This document shows, piece after piece, positions 11,026 through 22,747 of a stretch of 64,000 nucleotides of DNA. Under the pieces are notes generated by a model that did no database searches, was not told the origin of the DNA, and saw nothing but the letters and a program-made list of their open reading frames with translations. The stretch comes from Boesenbergia rotunda (taxonomy: Eukaryota; Streptophyta; Magnoliopsida; Zingiberales; Zingiberaceae): the NCBI GenBank assembly GCA_024364735.1, contig JAGFNQ010009979.1:35520-99519 (forward strand), in the 5' to 3' direction. The position numbers and the translations under genes are program-made. The first letter of the stretch is position 1, and each line of letters begins with the position of its first letter.

Positions 11026-11399
11026 AGTCTAACTCACTAGACTAAATCTAGTGGTTTGACTTATTCCACCCGTACTTTCCATCCTGGAATTAGGTTGGAA
11101 TGGATCTCCTTTGATAGAAGCACAACCAATCAGAAGATACGGGTTGGATTTTACCAAGTTAATCAGTATTTTATCCCTTGGAATATCGTCGCTAGAGTAT
11201 TTAGTTATGTTAAGCGAGCAGTTGGATCGTGTTGGATGAGTGACAAATCTGTGTATGACAAACAACTAAGCATTTTTGCCGAACCAAGAAAATGGTTGCG
11301 GGTGCCACGCGTGTGGCATAGAGCCGAGTAAACGACTGAGCAATGGCTAAGTAGGCAAGCAACTGAATAGAGTGACTAATTGCCTGACAGGTGGTAGAT

Positions 11400-11815
11400 T
11401 CGAATGACAGAGTGCCGAGCAGATGGCATAGCAGAGTGGTTGAGTGCCAAGCTGAGTGGCTGAGTAGCTCAGTTCCGAGCAAAGCGGCTGAGTAGCCGAG
11501 TGCCGAGCAGAGCGGTTGAGTGCCGAGCAGAACGACTAGGTAGCTGAGAGCCGAGTAGAGCGGCTGAGTGCCGAGCAGAGCGGCTGGGTAGCTGAGTGCC
11601 GAGCAGAGCGGCTTAGTGCCGAGCAAAGCGGCTAGGTAGCTGAGTGCCGAGCAGAGCGTCTAGGTAGCTAAGTGCCGAGCAGAGCGGCTGAGTGCCGAGC
11701 AGAGCGGCTGAGTGCCGAGCAGAGCGGCTGAGTGCCGCAGAGCGGCTTAGTGCCGAGCAGAGCGGCTGAGTGCCGAGCAGAGCGGCTTAGTGCCGAGCAA
11801 AGCGGCTGAGTGGCT
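11400..11815. repeat. Tandem array of GCCGAGCAGAGCGGC units
   Basis: About 17 copies of a unit of roughly 20 bp, GAGTGCCGAGCAGAGCGGCT, sometimes with a GAGTAGCT spacer. Each core can fold as a GCCG/CGGC stem with an AGCAGAG loop. It lies in the 3' untranslated part of the gypsy element. Confidence 0.85.
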
Positions 11816-11929
11816 GAGGCGTGTGAGCAATCACCTTTATAACCTGCTGAAGAGCAAGTGTCTCAATGCCGCTCAGGAGACCTTAATGGAGCGTGGGCAG
11901 TCACGTCCGGTCTGCCGCGAGGTCGGTGG

Positions 11930-12690
11930 TTGTGTGGGAGCATGCCCAATTGTAACTTGCAAGAGGCAGGAGTCTGGACACCGTTTGGCTTACCCTGACC
12001 GAGCGTGGAACGCTACGCCCGACCGGGCCCGACTGAACGTGGAACGCCACGCCCGATCGGCACCGAGTCCGGTGGGTGCGTGGGAGCATGGCCACTTATA
12101 ACTTGCCAGAGCAAGAGTCTGGACACCGTCTGGCTTACCCTGACCGAGCGTGGAACGCCACACCCGACCGGGCCCGACCGAATATGGCACGCCATGCTCG
12201 ATCGGCACAGAGTCCGGTGGGTGCGTGGGAGCATGCCCACTTATAACTTGCCTTAGCAAGAGTCTGGACACCGTCCGACTTACCCTAACCAAGCGTGAAC
12301 TGCCACGCCCGACCGGGCCCGACCGAACGTGGAATGCCACGCCCGATCGGCGCCGAGTCCGGTGGGTACGTGGGAGCATGCCCACTTATAACTTGTCTTA
12401 GCAAGAGTCTGGACACCGTCTGGCTTATCCTGATCGAACGTGGAACGTCACGCCCGACCAGGCCCGACCGAACGTGGAACGCCACGCCCGATCGGCGCCG
12501 AGTCCGGTGGGTGCGTGGGAGCATGCCCACTTATAACTTGCAAGAGCAAGAGACTGGACACCGTCTGACTTACCCTGCCGAACGTGGAGCGCCACGCCCG
12601 ACCGGGCCCGACCGAACGTGGAGCGCCACGCTCGGCCGGCGCCGAGTCCGGTGGGTACGTGGGAGCATGCCCACTTATAACCTGCAAGAG
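11930..12690. repeat. About 145-bp tandem repeat, six copies
   Basis: Units recur at a period near 145 bp, marked by GTGGGAGCATGCCCACTTAT. Each contains one or two CGTGGAACGCCACG dyads and a CGACCGGGCCCGACCG core. Overlapping frames on both strands are by-products of the repeat. Confidence 0.85.
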
Positions 12691-12769
12691 CTGCCTTTTA
12701 GATGCCTTGAGTTTCACTATCATGTTCACGTGATACAATTACAAGGGTCACTCAACTCAACTTTCCTCA

Positions 12770-13257
12770 CGATACAATTTTAAGTGTGTTGTACTCCAAG
12801 GCCTTCTCTGCGTCTTTCCTTGGGCATCTTACAAATAATAGGCTCCCGTCCCGAACTTCTCGAGCACCAGGAAGAGTTCTCCCAATTGGGGGCTTCAGCT
12901 TGCTCACCTCCCCGACCGATTTGACTCTCTTCCATACACGGTCACCGACCTGGAAACTCCAGGGTATGACCTCTGGATTGTATCTTCGCTGTATCTTTTG
13001 CCGGTAAGCAGTCGTTCGGACCGATGCCCGATCCTGAATTTCCTCGATCAAATCTAGCTCTAGACGTCTCTTTGCCTGCCACAACAGCAAATTCGACCTC
13101 GTCCTCTTCAATCAGCGAGGAACTCCGACAACTCACGATCGCCGAGCCTGCGAAGGAGCAGGCTCCTTCACTGCCGGTGCCTCCAATCGTCGAGCAAGGG
13201 CTCGAGGTGTCCAGATCGGTCGGATTTCGACCCTGCCGGAAGGAAGTGCTTCGTTAG
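12770..13257 (-). pseudogene. Ty3/gypsy integrase C-terminus remnant
   Basis: The minus-strand frame 12767-13111 contains the block before the integrase end: LDLIEE, DRASVRTTAYRQKIQRRYNP and FQVGDRVWKRVK, followed by KLKPP. In intact elements that motif continues as PPWxGPF; here the continuation is disrupted. Sequence at 13112-13257 matches the preceding integrase region only across shifted frames with stops. No D,D-35-E catalytic core is present. Confidence 0.75.
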
Positions 13258-13302
13258 AGCTAATCATTTCCTAGTCGAGGTTGCCGACAATACTCTTTTC
13301 CA

Positions 13303-13995
13303 CTATGATGTGAGCATATCGCCGGAATCAGTATCTAGAGTCACCAATAGGAAAATTATCTCCGAGCTTGTCAAGTTGAGCAAGGATAACACCTTGGGAA
13401 TGTGAATGCCAGCATATGATGGAAGGAAGGGCCTATACACGACCAATGCTTTTTCCTTTTGAGACAATGGAGTTCTGTCGAACCAGCGCTGAGCGGGCCC
13501 TGCCAGGGTGGTCAGGAACGCTCGACACTTGATACCCTCCATGTATTGATACAACAAAGATGTATTCTCAAACTTCATCAGGTGTTCCTCTGGATCTGTA
13601 GCTCCTTCATATTCTGGAATGGATAAGAGCCGGAAATGTTTGGGGACTGGCTCTTGCAGAACTTGTCTGGAGAAGGGGAGCCTGGAATAGTCAGCCGGGG
13701 CTTGGCTGATAGGGGTCTTCCCTTTGTTGATTCTTGCTTGGCTGGAAGAGACTTCCACTGGGTCGGACTGTCCTGCACCCTCAGACGGGTTGAAGAGTGC
13801 TTGATGGAAGTAGGGGCTCTCACCCGGGCGAACTCCTACTTCTGTGCCAACGCGAGCTGCCGGCTCGGAAGGACCCTCCTGAGTCGGGTGAGCGACAGTC
13901 TTCTGCTCTGCTGTCAATTTCTGCGCTTTAGCGGCTATCAGCAGATCATGGTCTTCTTGTGAGAGAGTAACAGTCACCCTGTTGGAGTCACTCAT
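13303..13995 (-). pseudogene. Ty3/gypsy gag, truncated
   Basis: Start chosen at the ATG at 13995, about 45 bp after the 5' LTR; upstream frame is leader and LTR. The 230-residue product has a charged N-terminus and then a retrotransposon gag core: FSRQVLQEPVPKHFRLLSIPEYEGATDPEEHL, with GPAQRWFDRTPL near residues 155-170. Family Gag proteins are roughly twice as long and end in a CCHC knuckle, which is absent. The sequence after about residue 180 no longer resembles gag, so a deletion has fused it to unrelated DNA. Gag would form the virus-like particle; this copy is not expected to work. Confidence 0.75.
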
Positions 13996-14018
13996 CTTCG
14001 TCTTTCGATCAGGCAGAT

Positions 14019-14034
14019 TCCCACAGACGGCACC
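14019..14034 (-). promoter_or_regulatory. Primer-binding site of the gypsy element
   Basis: On the minus strand, TGGTGCCGTCTGTGGG starts five bases after the 5' LTR end. It resembles TGGCGCCG-type primer sites used by plant Ty3/gypsy elements, with one change in the first eight bases. Confidence 0.65.
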
Positions 14035-14559
14035 AAATTTGATCCTGTCGACAAGCGAAGACCAGTTCTCACTCGGATGACTCGGTCTAACCAAAACGAC
14101 CCGGTCTGCCGTAACTCGGGGGGTCGAATTCGGGCTCGAATGAGGACAAGACTCAAGTCACTCGGCTCGGACCAAAACGGGGCTCACAAAGTGGTGGTGT
14201 GGTTGCAAAATGGCAGCAAGCCTTTCTTTGGAGGTCTAAGGGGGGTTTATGTAGGGGAGGGGGAGTTCTCTACATTGTCAGAGCTGTCATGTCTCATTAA
14301 GGAATGGTCAGTTAACAGACTAAACTAATGGCAGCCTTAGCTGCTCTGTGAGACTGTCACAGCCGCCTGACAGTCTGTCCAGGTTGTCCCCTCTGACCCC
14401 CATTAATGTTGGCGGCTCTGTCAGGTCATGACTATGTCAAAAATCCTTTTCTGACAATGGGGAGATTCGGATGATCTTTACTGCTGCTGCGACCCTTCAC
14501 TCACTCTGGGTCGGTCACCCTGGGTCGGCCACCCTGGGTCAGCCATCCTGGGTCGGCTA

Positions 14560-15375
14560 TGTTAGTGATATGAGAGAAGTGTCCTAAGGCAATCGCCTTA
14601 TGATTGTAAACATTTATTTTAATAAATGAAAGTTCACTATTTGAGTATACATGGCAAGGGAGAAGTGTCCGTTAATTCCGTTAAGAGGGAGACTTGGCAA
14701 GGGAGATGCTACTATATAAAGGAACCAAAGGCAAGCCCTTAATTCGAATAATTGATATAGAGCTATCAAGAGATAATTCTCTCCCTCTCTCTCTTATTCT
14801 CTCTTCTTCTTCCCTTAGGGTCGGCGCCCTCCTTAAGGATTAGGGCGGCCTCCCCTTGTCCAAACTAGGGCCGGCGCACCCTCACCCCTCCAAGTTGGTT
14901 GCCGTGAGCTATCAAGAAGAAGGAGAAGCCAACCAAGTAGAAGAAGAAGCGGATCACAACTCCTCTCTTCCCGGAATTTTGATTCCGTTACTTTGGTGGT
15001 TAGTTTCCTATCTTTTCTCTTGTTATTCTAGTTGTGCCTTTAGAGAATCTAGTAGTTCTCGTCGGCACAAAACTCGTGACTTTGCGAAGTCATCCCGAAG
15101 AGAACTCGGCGTGGACGCGAATAGAGGCGAAGCTTCCAAGGGACGCTACGGTTGGATCTCGTCCCTTTTCTTCAAGTTACGAGAGGTACAAAGTAAATTA
15201 GTTTACTTTTCCGCAAAGTTTTATTTTATGATTATGTCCACAAACCATAAGGTTGCATGCTAGATACGAGGTTAAAATAATTTAAGAAATTATTTTATGC
15301 TAATTCTTCCGCTGCACGTAAAAATTTAAAATTTTACGAACCCGTATCCTTGTCGACATGCACTCGGTCCCAACA
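14560..15375 (+). mobile_element. Solo LTR nested in the gypsy 5' LTR
   Basis: An 816-bp insertion begins TGTTAG, ends CCAACA and is flanked by a perfect GGCTA duplication (14555-14559, 15376-15380). A TATA box (TATATAAA, 14713-14720) and CT-rich leader point to plus orientation. It has no internal region, so it formed by LTR-LTR recombination after insertion. Open frames such as 14856-15263 carry no domain. Confidence 0.88.
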
Positions 15376-16105
15376 GGCTACACTATCACTCTGGGTCAGC
15401 CACCCTGTCACCTTGGGTCGACCACCCTGTCACTCTGGGTCGGCCACCCTGGGTCGGCCACCCTGTCACCCTGGGTCGGCCACCCTGGCACTATGGGTCG
15501 GCCACTCTGGGTCGGCCACCCTGTCACTCTGGGTCGGCCACTCTGGGTCGGCCACCCTGTCACCCTGGGTCGGCCACCATGACACTATGGGTCGGCCACC
15601 CTGGGTCGACCATCCTGACACTATAGGTCGGCCACCCTGGGTCGGCCACCCTGGGTCGACCACCCTGACACTATGGGTCGGCCACTCTGGGTCGGCCATG
15701 TTGTCACTCTGGGTCGGCCACTCTGTCACTCTGGGTCGGCCACTCTGGGTCAGCCACCCTGGGTCGGCCACTCTGGGTCGGCCACCCTGTCACTCTGGGT
15801 CGACCACTCTGTCACTCTGAGTCGGCCACCCTGGGTCGGCCACCCTGTCACTCTGAGTCGGCCACTCTGGGTCGGCCACCCTGGGTCGGCCACCCCGGGG
15901 TCGGCCACCCTGTTACCCTGGATCGGCCACCCCGACACTATCGGTCGGCCACTCTAGGTCGGCCACCCTGTCACTCTGGGTTGGCCACCCTGTCACCCTA
16001 GGTCGGCCACCCTGCCCCTCTGGATCGACCACCCTGCCATTCTGGGTGGGCCACCCTGTCACTCTGGGTCGGCCACCCTAGGTCGGTCACCCTGGGTCGG
16101 CCACC
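15376..16105. repeat. Minisatellite within the 5' LTR
   Basis: Same GGGTCGGCCACCCTG and CCTGTCACTCT modules as 9420-10495, in a different order and fewer copies. This shows array turnover since insertion. Confidence 0.88.
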
Positions 16106-16412
16106 CTGGCCGGGAGACCCCGCCTGAGACACCTATTGCTTACCGAACACTGATGAAGAGATTCGACAAAACGCTTCTGTCTTATCTAAACCTTCCCGAC
16201 TAGTGATCCCCGACCGCTAAAGTTCTCAGCCGGGAACGTCTGCTCGGGTGCCACTGATTGGGTCCTGTCTCAAGTTGCTTCGAATCCTGATCCTCTTAGC
16301 CAGATCAGTATCTAGCGCACTAATCCGATACTGAACCCGACCCACTTCGTCTGACCCAGACCCAATCCGACCGGACTCCTAATCATCTCCAAAAACTTAC
16401 CCGACCGGATCA

Positions 16413-17332
16413 TATATCATATATTGATGATGTCTTTAATCGATGTGGAGTATTATCGAGGTAAGAGAGGTTTTCTACCAATATATTTTCAAAAGGAGTA
16501 AGGACTAGTTTGCTAATAACCTATCAAATTAGAAATAATTAGTTAGAAATTGCAAATGAAAGATAGACAATAGTTTTCGATCTTTACCTCTTAAGGTGAG
16601 ACTTGGTCCAACAAAGCTTTTATCTTACTAATATGTGAAGAAGTAGACCTTTACTTATTCATTCGTGCACCTTCATTATTATATGACTTCTCGATTGAGA
16701 CATGCTCTAAAAACTATGTCTGCTTCATTATACGAATCTTACCTGCATAATAATGTTCATATAAAAAATCACATTTACCATTAAAAAAAACTTAGAGCGA
16801 AAAGATCAACAAATTCCTTTAGGTATGGAATTGAAATGGTCATTTGATATATCTTACTTATGAAAACGATCCTCGATTTAGGTAATTAGAGATCAATAAA
16901 TTGATGAATAGCTTCAACCAATTGAATCTACTTGAATTTTCAAAATTATCTACAATATCTAATATCTATAAGACATAATAAAACCTTATATATAGTGGAA
17001 TAAAATAATACATAAACAAATATTTATAAAATATTAAAACATACTTCAACTCTATGAGATTAGATTTTAAGTAGTTTGTCAATTGTTGATATAATAGGTC
17101 TTTTATATTAGATAAGTGAGCAAAAAAGTGATCACCCAATTCATTAGTTGAGTTCATAAGAATGGAAACGTCCGAAAACGACAAAGATATATCACTTCTA
17201 GTGAAAGCAACTAGGATACTTGGATATTTAAAATAATTAGTTTTCTATTATGTGTTTCTAACATTCAAAAAAAGAAAATATGGCTGAAAATATATCGGTT
17301 TGAGATGTGAATCCCAACTTTAAAATATATTT
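16413..17332. other. AT-rich intergenic DNA, nothing recognised
   Basis: Continuation of the host sequence interrupted at 8948. No frame here carries a known domain. Confidence 0.4.
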
Positions 17333-17987
17333 TGTAAGTATCCGGATAATTTTTGATGTGGTCAACCGAGGAGCTGACAAGCTCGTGCATCCGAGGAACG
17401 TGAGGATCTGTAAAAGAGTACGCCAGTGGAGCGAGAAGGACGCGCACGACGTCTGAGAGACGAGAAGCCTGGAGGAAGCACGTTCGAGGAAAAAACTAGA
17501 GAAGGGTTCAGGTGAGTTCAACTTTGAAAGACTCGAAATCACCCAGAAGACCCGGCGAAAGACTGGCCAATAAGTTGTTGACCAGATCAACCCGGGCGCC
17601 CAAGTCAACTCAGGCACCCGAGCATGCGAGCGTTCGTATTCTTGGGTGCCCGTATTGACTCAGGCGCCCCAGAGTCCATAATCTATCCAGAAAGTAGTCA
17701 TTTTATAGTCGTTGCGATGCGAATAAGCACCGACTATATGTCAGGCACCCGAGTGCACATGGGCGCCTGAGAAGTGCCACATCAACATTTCGATAAAGTT
17801 TCACATGAGCTATAAATAGACCCCTAAACTAAATTCATTCAATCATTCGAATTGTACACGACTTTTGTAAGCTATTCTTCATTCTTTCTTTAAGTTCTCA
17901 ACTATGTAAGAGGTTTTTCTGCCCACAAGGAATAGATCTGAAGTCTAAGCTTTCCATTCTCTTGGATTAACAACCTTCTTGGTTGCA
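17333..17987 (+). repeat. 5' LTR of the decayed copia element
   Basis: 655 bp; contains GGGCGCCC and GGCGCCTGAG motifs upstream of a CTATAAATAGA TATA box near 17811-17821. Lacks a segment of about 90 bp seen in the 3' copy. Confidence 0.7.
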
Positions 17988-18074
17988 ACCAAGAACAATT
18001 CACCTCCCCTTGCGGACCACACGATCTCAACAAGTAGTATTAGAGTGAGGACGCTCCAAAAGACTAACCGCCAA

Positions 18075-19130
18075 CTGAAGCAATTACAAAATGGTCAGAC
18101 CAATCATCTACCAAGTCAAAATTCAAGGGAGAATTCACTATGTGGAAAAAACGAATGTAGGGATTCTTTAAAATTAATTTTGAATTATTGTTAATAATGA
18201 AAAAAATGATTTTGTAGTTTCTAAAGACGACGATGGTAAGGAAAAAGAAGAAAGCTTGTGGACAAAAAAGTAACAAGTAGAGTTTGTAGCAAACAAGAAA
18301 GTAGAATTTCATCAGCTAACCATTCTACCAACGCAAGAAGTTAACCGCATCGGAACCTACAAATCGATAAAGTAGCTTAGGGAAACATTCCTGGAACTCC
18401 ACGAAAGTACTTCTAAATCTAAACTGGCGAAACATGATATGCTCTACAATCAACATAGCAACCTCCGAATGGAAGGAGAATTAGTTGCTTAATTGCACGC
18501 CAAAATCAAAGAGCAGATCACAGAACTTAAGAACCTCAAAGAAATGGTAATGAGTCACGACACACAAAGGACTGCCATAAACGCCTTCTCGAGGAACATG
18601 GATTGGATTTCCATAATTGACACATACTACATCTTTAAAAAAATGATTAACAAGATTTTTCTAACCTCGAGCAACCAGCCCGGCCCCACGGAGGTTTCCC
18701 ACCGACCGCCAGGGTAAATCGGGAAGTGCTTATGGCAGGCAGTCAAGACATACTACATCTCTAAGAATCGTGAGGTAAGTACCTTAGAATGGACAATATT
18801 GCCCTAAGCATTAGAAAAATTCAGCACAAGTAGGAATCATCAGCTGATGAAGTAGAAATAGCATATATGGTAAGGAAATTATCTAAATATTTTAAATCTA
18901 AAAGGTTTATAAAGTGCTGGGTAAATTGACATTATCCAAAGTAAAGGAAGATCCGTTGCTATAGTGGTGAGGATGAAGGGTACATCAAGGAAAACTGCCC
19001 AAGGTACAAATCATCATCAGATGAGTCCGATCTCAAGGAACATACCGGACTAGCACTGATGGTCACCAGCCTAGAATAAATCATAGATAAAGGGGGAGTC
19101 ACATCAGAAGAAAGCAATGACTAAGGGGGA
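18075..19130 (+). pseudogene. Copia gag pseudogene (UBN2-type with zinc knuckle)
   Basis: Across shifting frames with several stops, gag blocks are readable in order: WKKRM and INFELLL (about 18145-18190), EVNRIGTYKS and FLELHESTSK (18340-18420), LHAKIKEQITELKNL and AINAFSRNMDWISIIDTYYI (18495-18635), and a damaged knuckle with CYS..GYIKENCP near 18955-18990. A SINE interrupts it at 18638. Not translatable. Confidence 0.7.
18638..18747 (-). mobile_element. SINE, minus orientation
   Basis: A 110-bp insertion in the copia gag, flanked by a 16-bp target duplication (ACATACTACATCTTTA at 18622-18637, one mismatch at 18748-18763). Its minus strand matches the SINE at 35101-35252 over CACTTCCCGATTTACCCT and beyond, and ends in a T run. 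It looks 5'-truncated relative to that copy. Confidence 0.75.
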
Positions 19131-19384
19131 GCTTCGGATGTTGAATATGATATAACAAGTGAGGTATGTCTTCTACCTCCCGATAAACTTTATTATGGTA
19201 TTAAAGTAACGACCAAGTCTTTATGTAAATTGAAATTTAAGAATGTTGAGTAAAAAAGGAAATTAGCTTTGACATGCCCATTAGAGATATATAATACGCT
19301 AAAACTTGAAAATTTGAGATTAAGAGTAGAAATAGAAATTTAGAAAAGAAATGTGTTGCATGTTCAAATAAATTTCAAAAAATA

Positions 19385-19538
19385 AACTTTTATGGAAAAC
19401 ATAACTGGTACTTTAGAAATTATAGGGTCTAAATTGTAAAAGTGCTTAAAAGTTATATTTCAAACTTTCATGGAAAACATAACTGGTACTTTAGAAATTA
19501 TAGGGTCCAAATTACAAAAGTGCTCAAAAGTTATATTC
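19385..19538 (+). repeat. Tandem duplication, period about 78 bp
   Basis: TGGAAAACATAACTGGTAC and following bases occur at 19393 and again at 19471 with few differences. Local duplication inside the decayed copia element; the remainder up to the 3' LTR is AT-rich with no gene. Confidence 0.75.
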
Positions 19539-20432
19539 CTTTGAAATACTTAATAAATCCTGTTGGTAGAAATTTATTTTGGATCCACTATACTAAATTG
19601 TTAATTTTTTTTGCTAATTAATAATGATTTTTTAAGTTAATTAATATTTTATTTGTCATCTTCTTGAAATTTTCATTCGAATATGTAATTGTCAAAAACA
19701 ATTTAGTTTTATAATTTTTTTATAGTGTTCACTGTGATCTATTCATAAAAATGTTTTCGGAATTTTTTAACAGTTAAATAAATTTTTATAAATTTTCATT
19801 TCAAAATAAATTTAAAAAATTAATTTTCAATAATCTAATTTTTCAGGATATGTAAACTATATTTTTAACGTTGAGAAAAATTTGTAAATTTATTTTGAGT
19901 TGAAATCTAATTTTAAAAATTATCAACTCTAAATGTAAAATATATTCTTATATTTAAAAAATTATTTTATTTTGACAATTTTTATAGAAATGAATCTATT
20001 GAATTTCTAATTTATATTAAAATTTAAGTATTTTTCAACTAATAGATAAATTTTTTATGAATAATCAGACTTTTTTTAAAATATAATTTCTGATTTTTGA
20101 TCAATCGAAGTTTTTTTGGTAACTAACCATCCACTTTGGAATAATCGAATAAATTTTTGAAAATTTTATGTGATTAAATAATTTTTTAATATTTTTTTTC
20201 TATATACGGTTCTCAAAAAAAAATTCTTCTCTCTAAATCACTTTTGCCCTTAACATGATTTGTTTTATGTGGACTAAGGGAGAGTGATAGGATTTAAATT
20301 AAGAGAAGGTTTAAATTGCTCTTTTTTCACTTCAAATTGGAAATTATTTAATCACTTATTTTTTTATTTATATTTCTGTTTGTGGTTAACATTGACTTAA
20401 TTCGGGTTGATACACATCAAAAAGGGAGAGAT

Positions 20433-20949
20433 TGTAAGTATTCCGGATAAGTTTTGATATGGTCAACCGAGTTAAAGTTATGTCCTGTTGATATTTGATC
20501 CCTGTGTCTAAGTGTATAGGAGCACAGGAAGTCGAGTGGAGACGCAACAGTCGAGAAGGATGACACGGGAATGGAGATGACAGGATCAATGCATCCGAGG
20601 GATGTGAAGGTCTGTGAATGAGTACACGATGGAGCAAGAAGAATGTGCGTAACGTCCGAGGGACTAGAAGCCAGGAAAAAGCACGCTTGAGGAGAAGGTC
20701 GGAGAAAGGTTCGAGTGAGCCCAACACTGAAAGGTCTGAAATCATCCAAAAGACCCGCCGGATGACTGGTCAGTAAGTTGTTGACCAGGTCAACCTGAGC
20801 GCCCGTGTTACTTTGGTGCCCTGGCATGTTGAGTTATTCTTCATTCTTTCTCGGAGTTCTCAACAGTGAAAGAGATTTCTCCGCCCACAAGGAGTAGAAT
20901 TGGAGTCTGAGCTTTCGATTGTCTTAGATTAGCAACCTTTTTGGTTGCA
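20433..20949 (+). repeat. 3' LTR of the decayed copia element
   Basis: 517 bp, preceded by the polypurine tract at about 20420-20432. It has lost about 220 bp, including the TATA region, compared with the 5' LTR. Confidence 0.7.
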
Positions 20950-21511
20950 AGTAAGGGGACTATTTAATAATTATTTTGTGTCGATCATGTAAACAAATAG
21001 ATCCACGATCCTTTCCTTTCATTGTTGGATAGCCAAAAAATCATTAAAGTAACCTAAAATTCTAGTCTATTAGAGTTTTTGGCCAACAAACAAATGTCCA
21101 TATGTATAAATAATAATTTTAAAAATTTGATATTGATATAATACTTTGTCTTCTGACTTTTAAGCTTTTATCAATATATTGGATTGATGCTAGCTTTCAT
21201 ATTGTAATATTACAGTCATGTTAGCTATTCAGATACTAAATCACGTTGCTCTAACTTTTCTATTTTTTAAAATTGGGTGGTATTGGTTTGTGAAAATTAG
21301 CATCATCATATTTAGAATAATCCAAACTTACTTTGAGGATGGTGTTGTTCTTCAAAAATAAGCATCGATGCGGGGTTTTTAAATAGTTGATTCTTAGAAA
21401 CTACGAAGGATTTACCTACCGTGAACCATCAACAGTGTGGTTGGTAGAAAATATGGGATCATAAAATAAAAAAAAAACAAATAATCCAAGTTAATGGGTA
21501 AAGACTAATAC
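20950..21511. other. Intergenic DNA, nothing recognised
   Basis: AT-rich sequence between the copia 3' LTR and a small MITE-like element. Confidence 0.4.
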
Positions 21512-21720
21512 AGGGGCGCTTGGTAAGTGGGTTTAGAAGTCGGGAATGAGAATAAAATCTATTTCATTTCCATTGATGATATACGGGGTCGGAATCAAAA
21601 TATGAATATGATACCTATGATTTTATAACTTAGCCCCCATTAGGTTATCATCAAATTCATAAACTCCTCAATTAAAATTTATTATTATTCTCATTGTCGA
21701 ATATATATCCAGCGCCCCCT
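21512..21720. mobile_element. Small MITE-like element
   Basis: About 209 bp bounded by AGGGGCGCTTGG and its near inverse CCAGCGCCCCCT. The AGGGGCGYT-type end is common in short non-autonomous plant DNA elements. No clear target duplication was found, so the superfamily is left open. Confidence 0.5.
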
Positions 21721-21790
21721 AAATATATATTTATAACACCTTGAGAGTTAAACAAGATGACATGTGTATAATGTTTCGGTAAATTAGAGA

Positions 21791-21907
21791 TAAATCTCTA
21801 ATCCAAAAGTTGGTTTTGTGTCCGCTCCCCAGGTAAGGAAACAAATGTTTTAAGTCCCTACATTTTAGTTTTAACTCCCCAATACATAAATTTACTAATT
21901 TACCCTT
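21791..21907 (+). repeat. MULE left terminal inverted repeat
   Basis: Matches the reverse complement of 33593-33712, with best conservation at TTTGTGTC.GCTCCC and AATACATAAATTTAC.AAT.TACCCTT. Overall similarity is estimated by eye at about 75 percent. Confidence 0.7.
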
Positions 21908-22747
21908 CTTACTTTTCCCGCTTTTGGTTTTCCCGCATTTCTTCTCCCGCAGCTTCGTTTTCCCCTGTTTTCTTCCCGACACAATCTCGGCGTCCTTCAC
22001 CGGCGAAATCAAGGCAGCTTCCTCTCCTCAATTTCCTTCTCCCGCCATTTCTTGACGACACATTCTCAGCGTCGTTCACCGGCGAAATCAAGCCAGCTTC
22101 CTCTCCTCAATTTCCTTCTTCCCAAATTTCTTGACGACTTAATCTCGTAAACCCTAACCAGCGAAATCAAGGCAAGTCGACCATTTTCCTCTCCCCCATT
22201 TCTTCCCGACACAATGTGAAGCAAGTTTATAGCCGTGTAGATCCATCAACCCACCGACAAGGAGACTGAATCAAGCTTTGTCGTCGGAGATAGAGTTGAA
22301 GCCAGGCATCTTTTGTAGATTTTTTATCTATTAGTTGGAACTCTCTAATTATCATCTTTCTTATTTCCATATTCATTTAAACAAATTAAGATTAGTGATT
22401 GATTAAGTACAACTTCGCCCTATTATGAGTATATTTTTACTATTCCTATGAGATTTCAATTTATCAATACTATTTGCATCATTCTTTAAAAATTTATGAA
22501 TTCCTTGATTATAGATAAGTGGTGAGAGGGAGGTAAATAGGCAATTGTCAGCAATTGCCATTTCTATAGATAAATAGGCAATTGTTCATGTTTAATGATG
22601 ATATAAATTTATTATTATTATTATTAAATTGAATGTTTATTGTTTGTAAGTAGGCAAATGTTTACTTGATTAATTTTCAGTTTACTTTAAGGTCTAAATA
22701 CTAAAATTGTGTTGGATATTTTGAGTAAGGGTTGAACAGAATCAAAG

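Larger units (their letters stand above)
8954..16412 (-). mobile_element. Ty3/gypsy-derived LTR retrotransposon, internally deleted
   Basis: The boundaries are exact: LTRs start TGATCC and end GGATCA, and TATAT flanks both sides (8949-8953 and 16413-16417). Orientation is minus: the PBS-like site lies next to the right LTR, the purine tract next to the left LTR, and gag and integrase remnants are on the minus strand. Protease, reverse transcriptase, RNase H and most of integrase are missing. What remains is a gag fragment, an integrase C-terminus remnant and two tandem-repeat arrays. It cannot move on its own. A solo LTR has inserted in its 5' LTR. Confidence 0.88.
14040..16412 (-). repeat. 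5' LTR of the gypsy element, split by a solo LTR
   Basis: TGATCC...GGATCA ends match the other LTR. The copy is 2373 bp, of which 821 bp is the solo LTR plus its duplicated target. Without the insertion it is about 300 bp shorter than its partner because its minisatellite has fewer units. Confidence 0.88.
17333..20949 (+). mobile_element. Decayed Ty1/copia-type LTR retrotransposon
   Basis: Two diverged LTRs (17333-17987 and 20433-20949) begin TGTAAGTAT and end GGTTGCA. They flank a degenerate primer site (AGTATTAGAGTGAGG, near 18034), a gag pseudogene, AT-rich DNA and a polypurine tract AAAAAGGGAGAGA before the 3' LTR. No pol is present. The flanks TATTT and AGTAA do not match, so the target duplication has decayed or an end is misplaced. 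LTR divergence and stops in gag indicate an old insertion. Confidence 0.75.

Noticed and set aside
11210..12783. Overlapping frames on both strands
   Set aside because: Follow the tandem arrays of the gypsy element; no start context or domain.
14856..15263. 135-codon frame in the solo LTR
   Set aside because: Within an LTR leader-like sequence; no domain.
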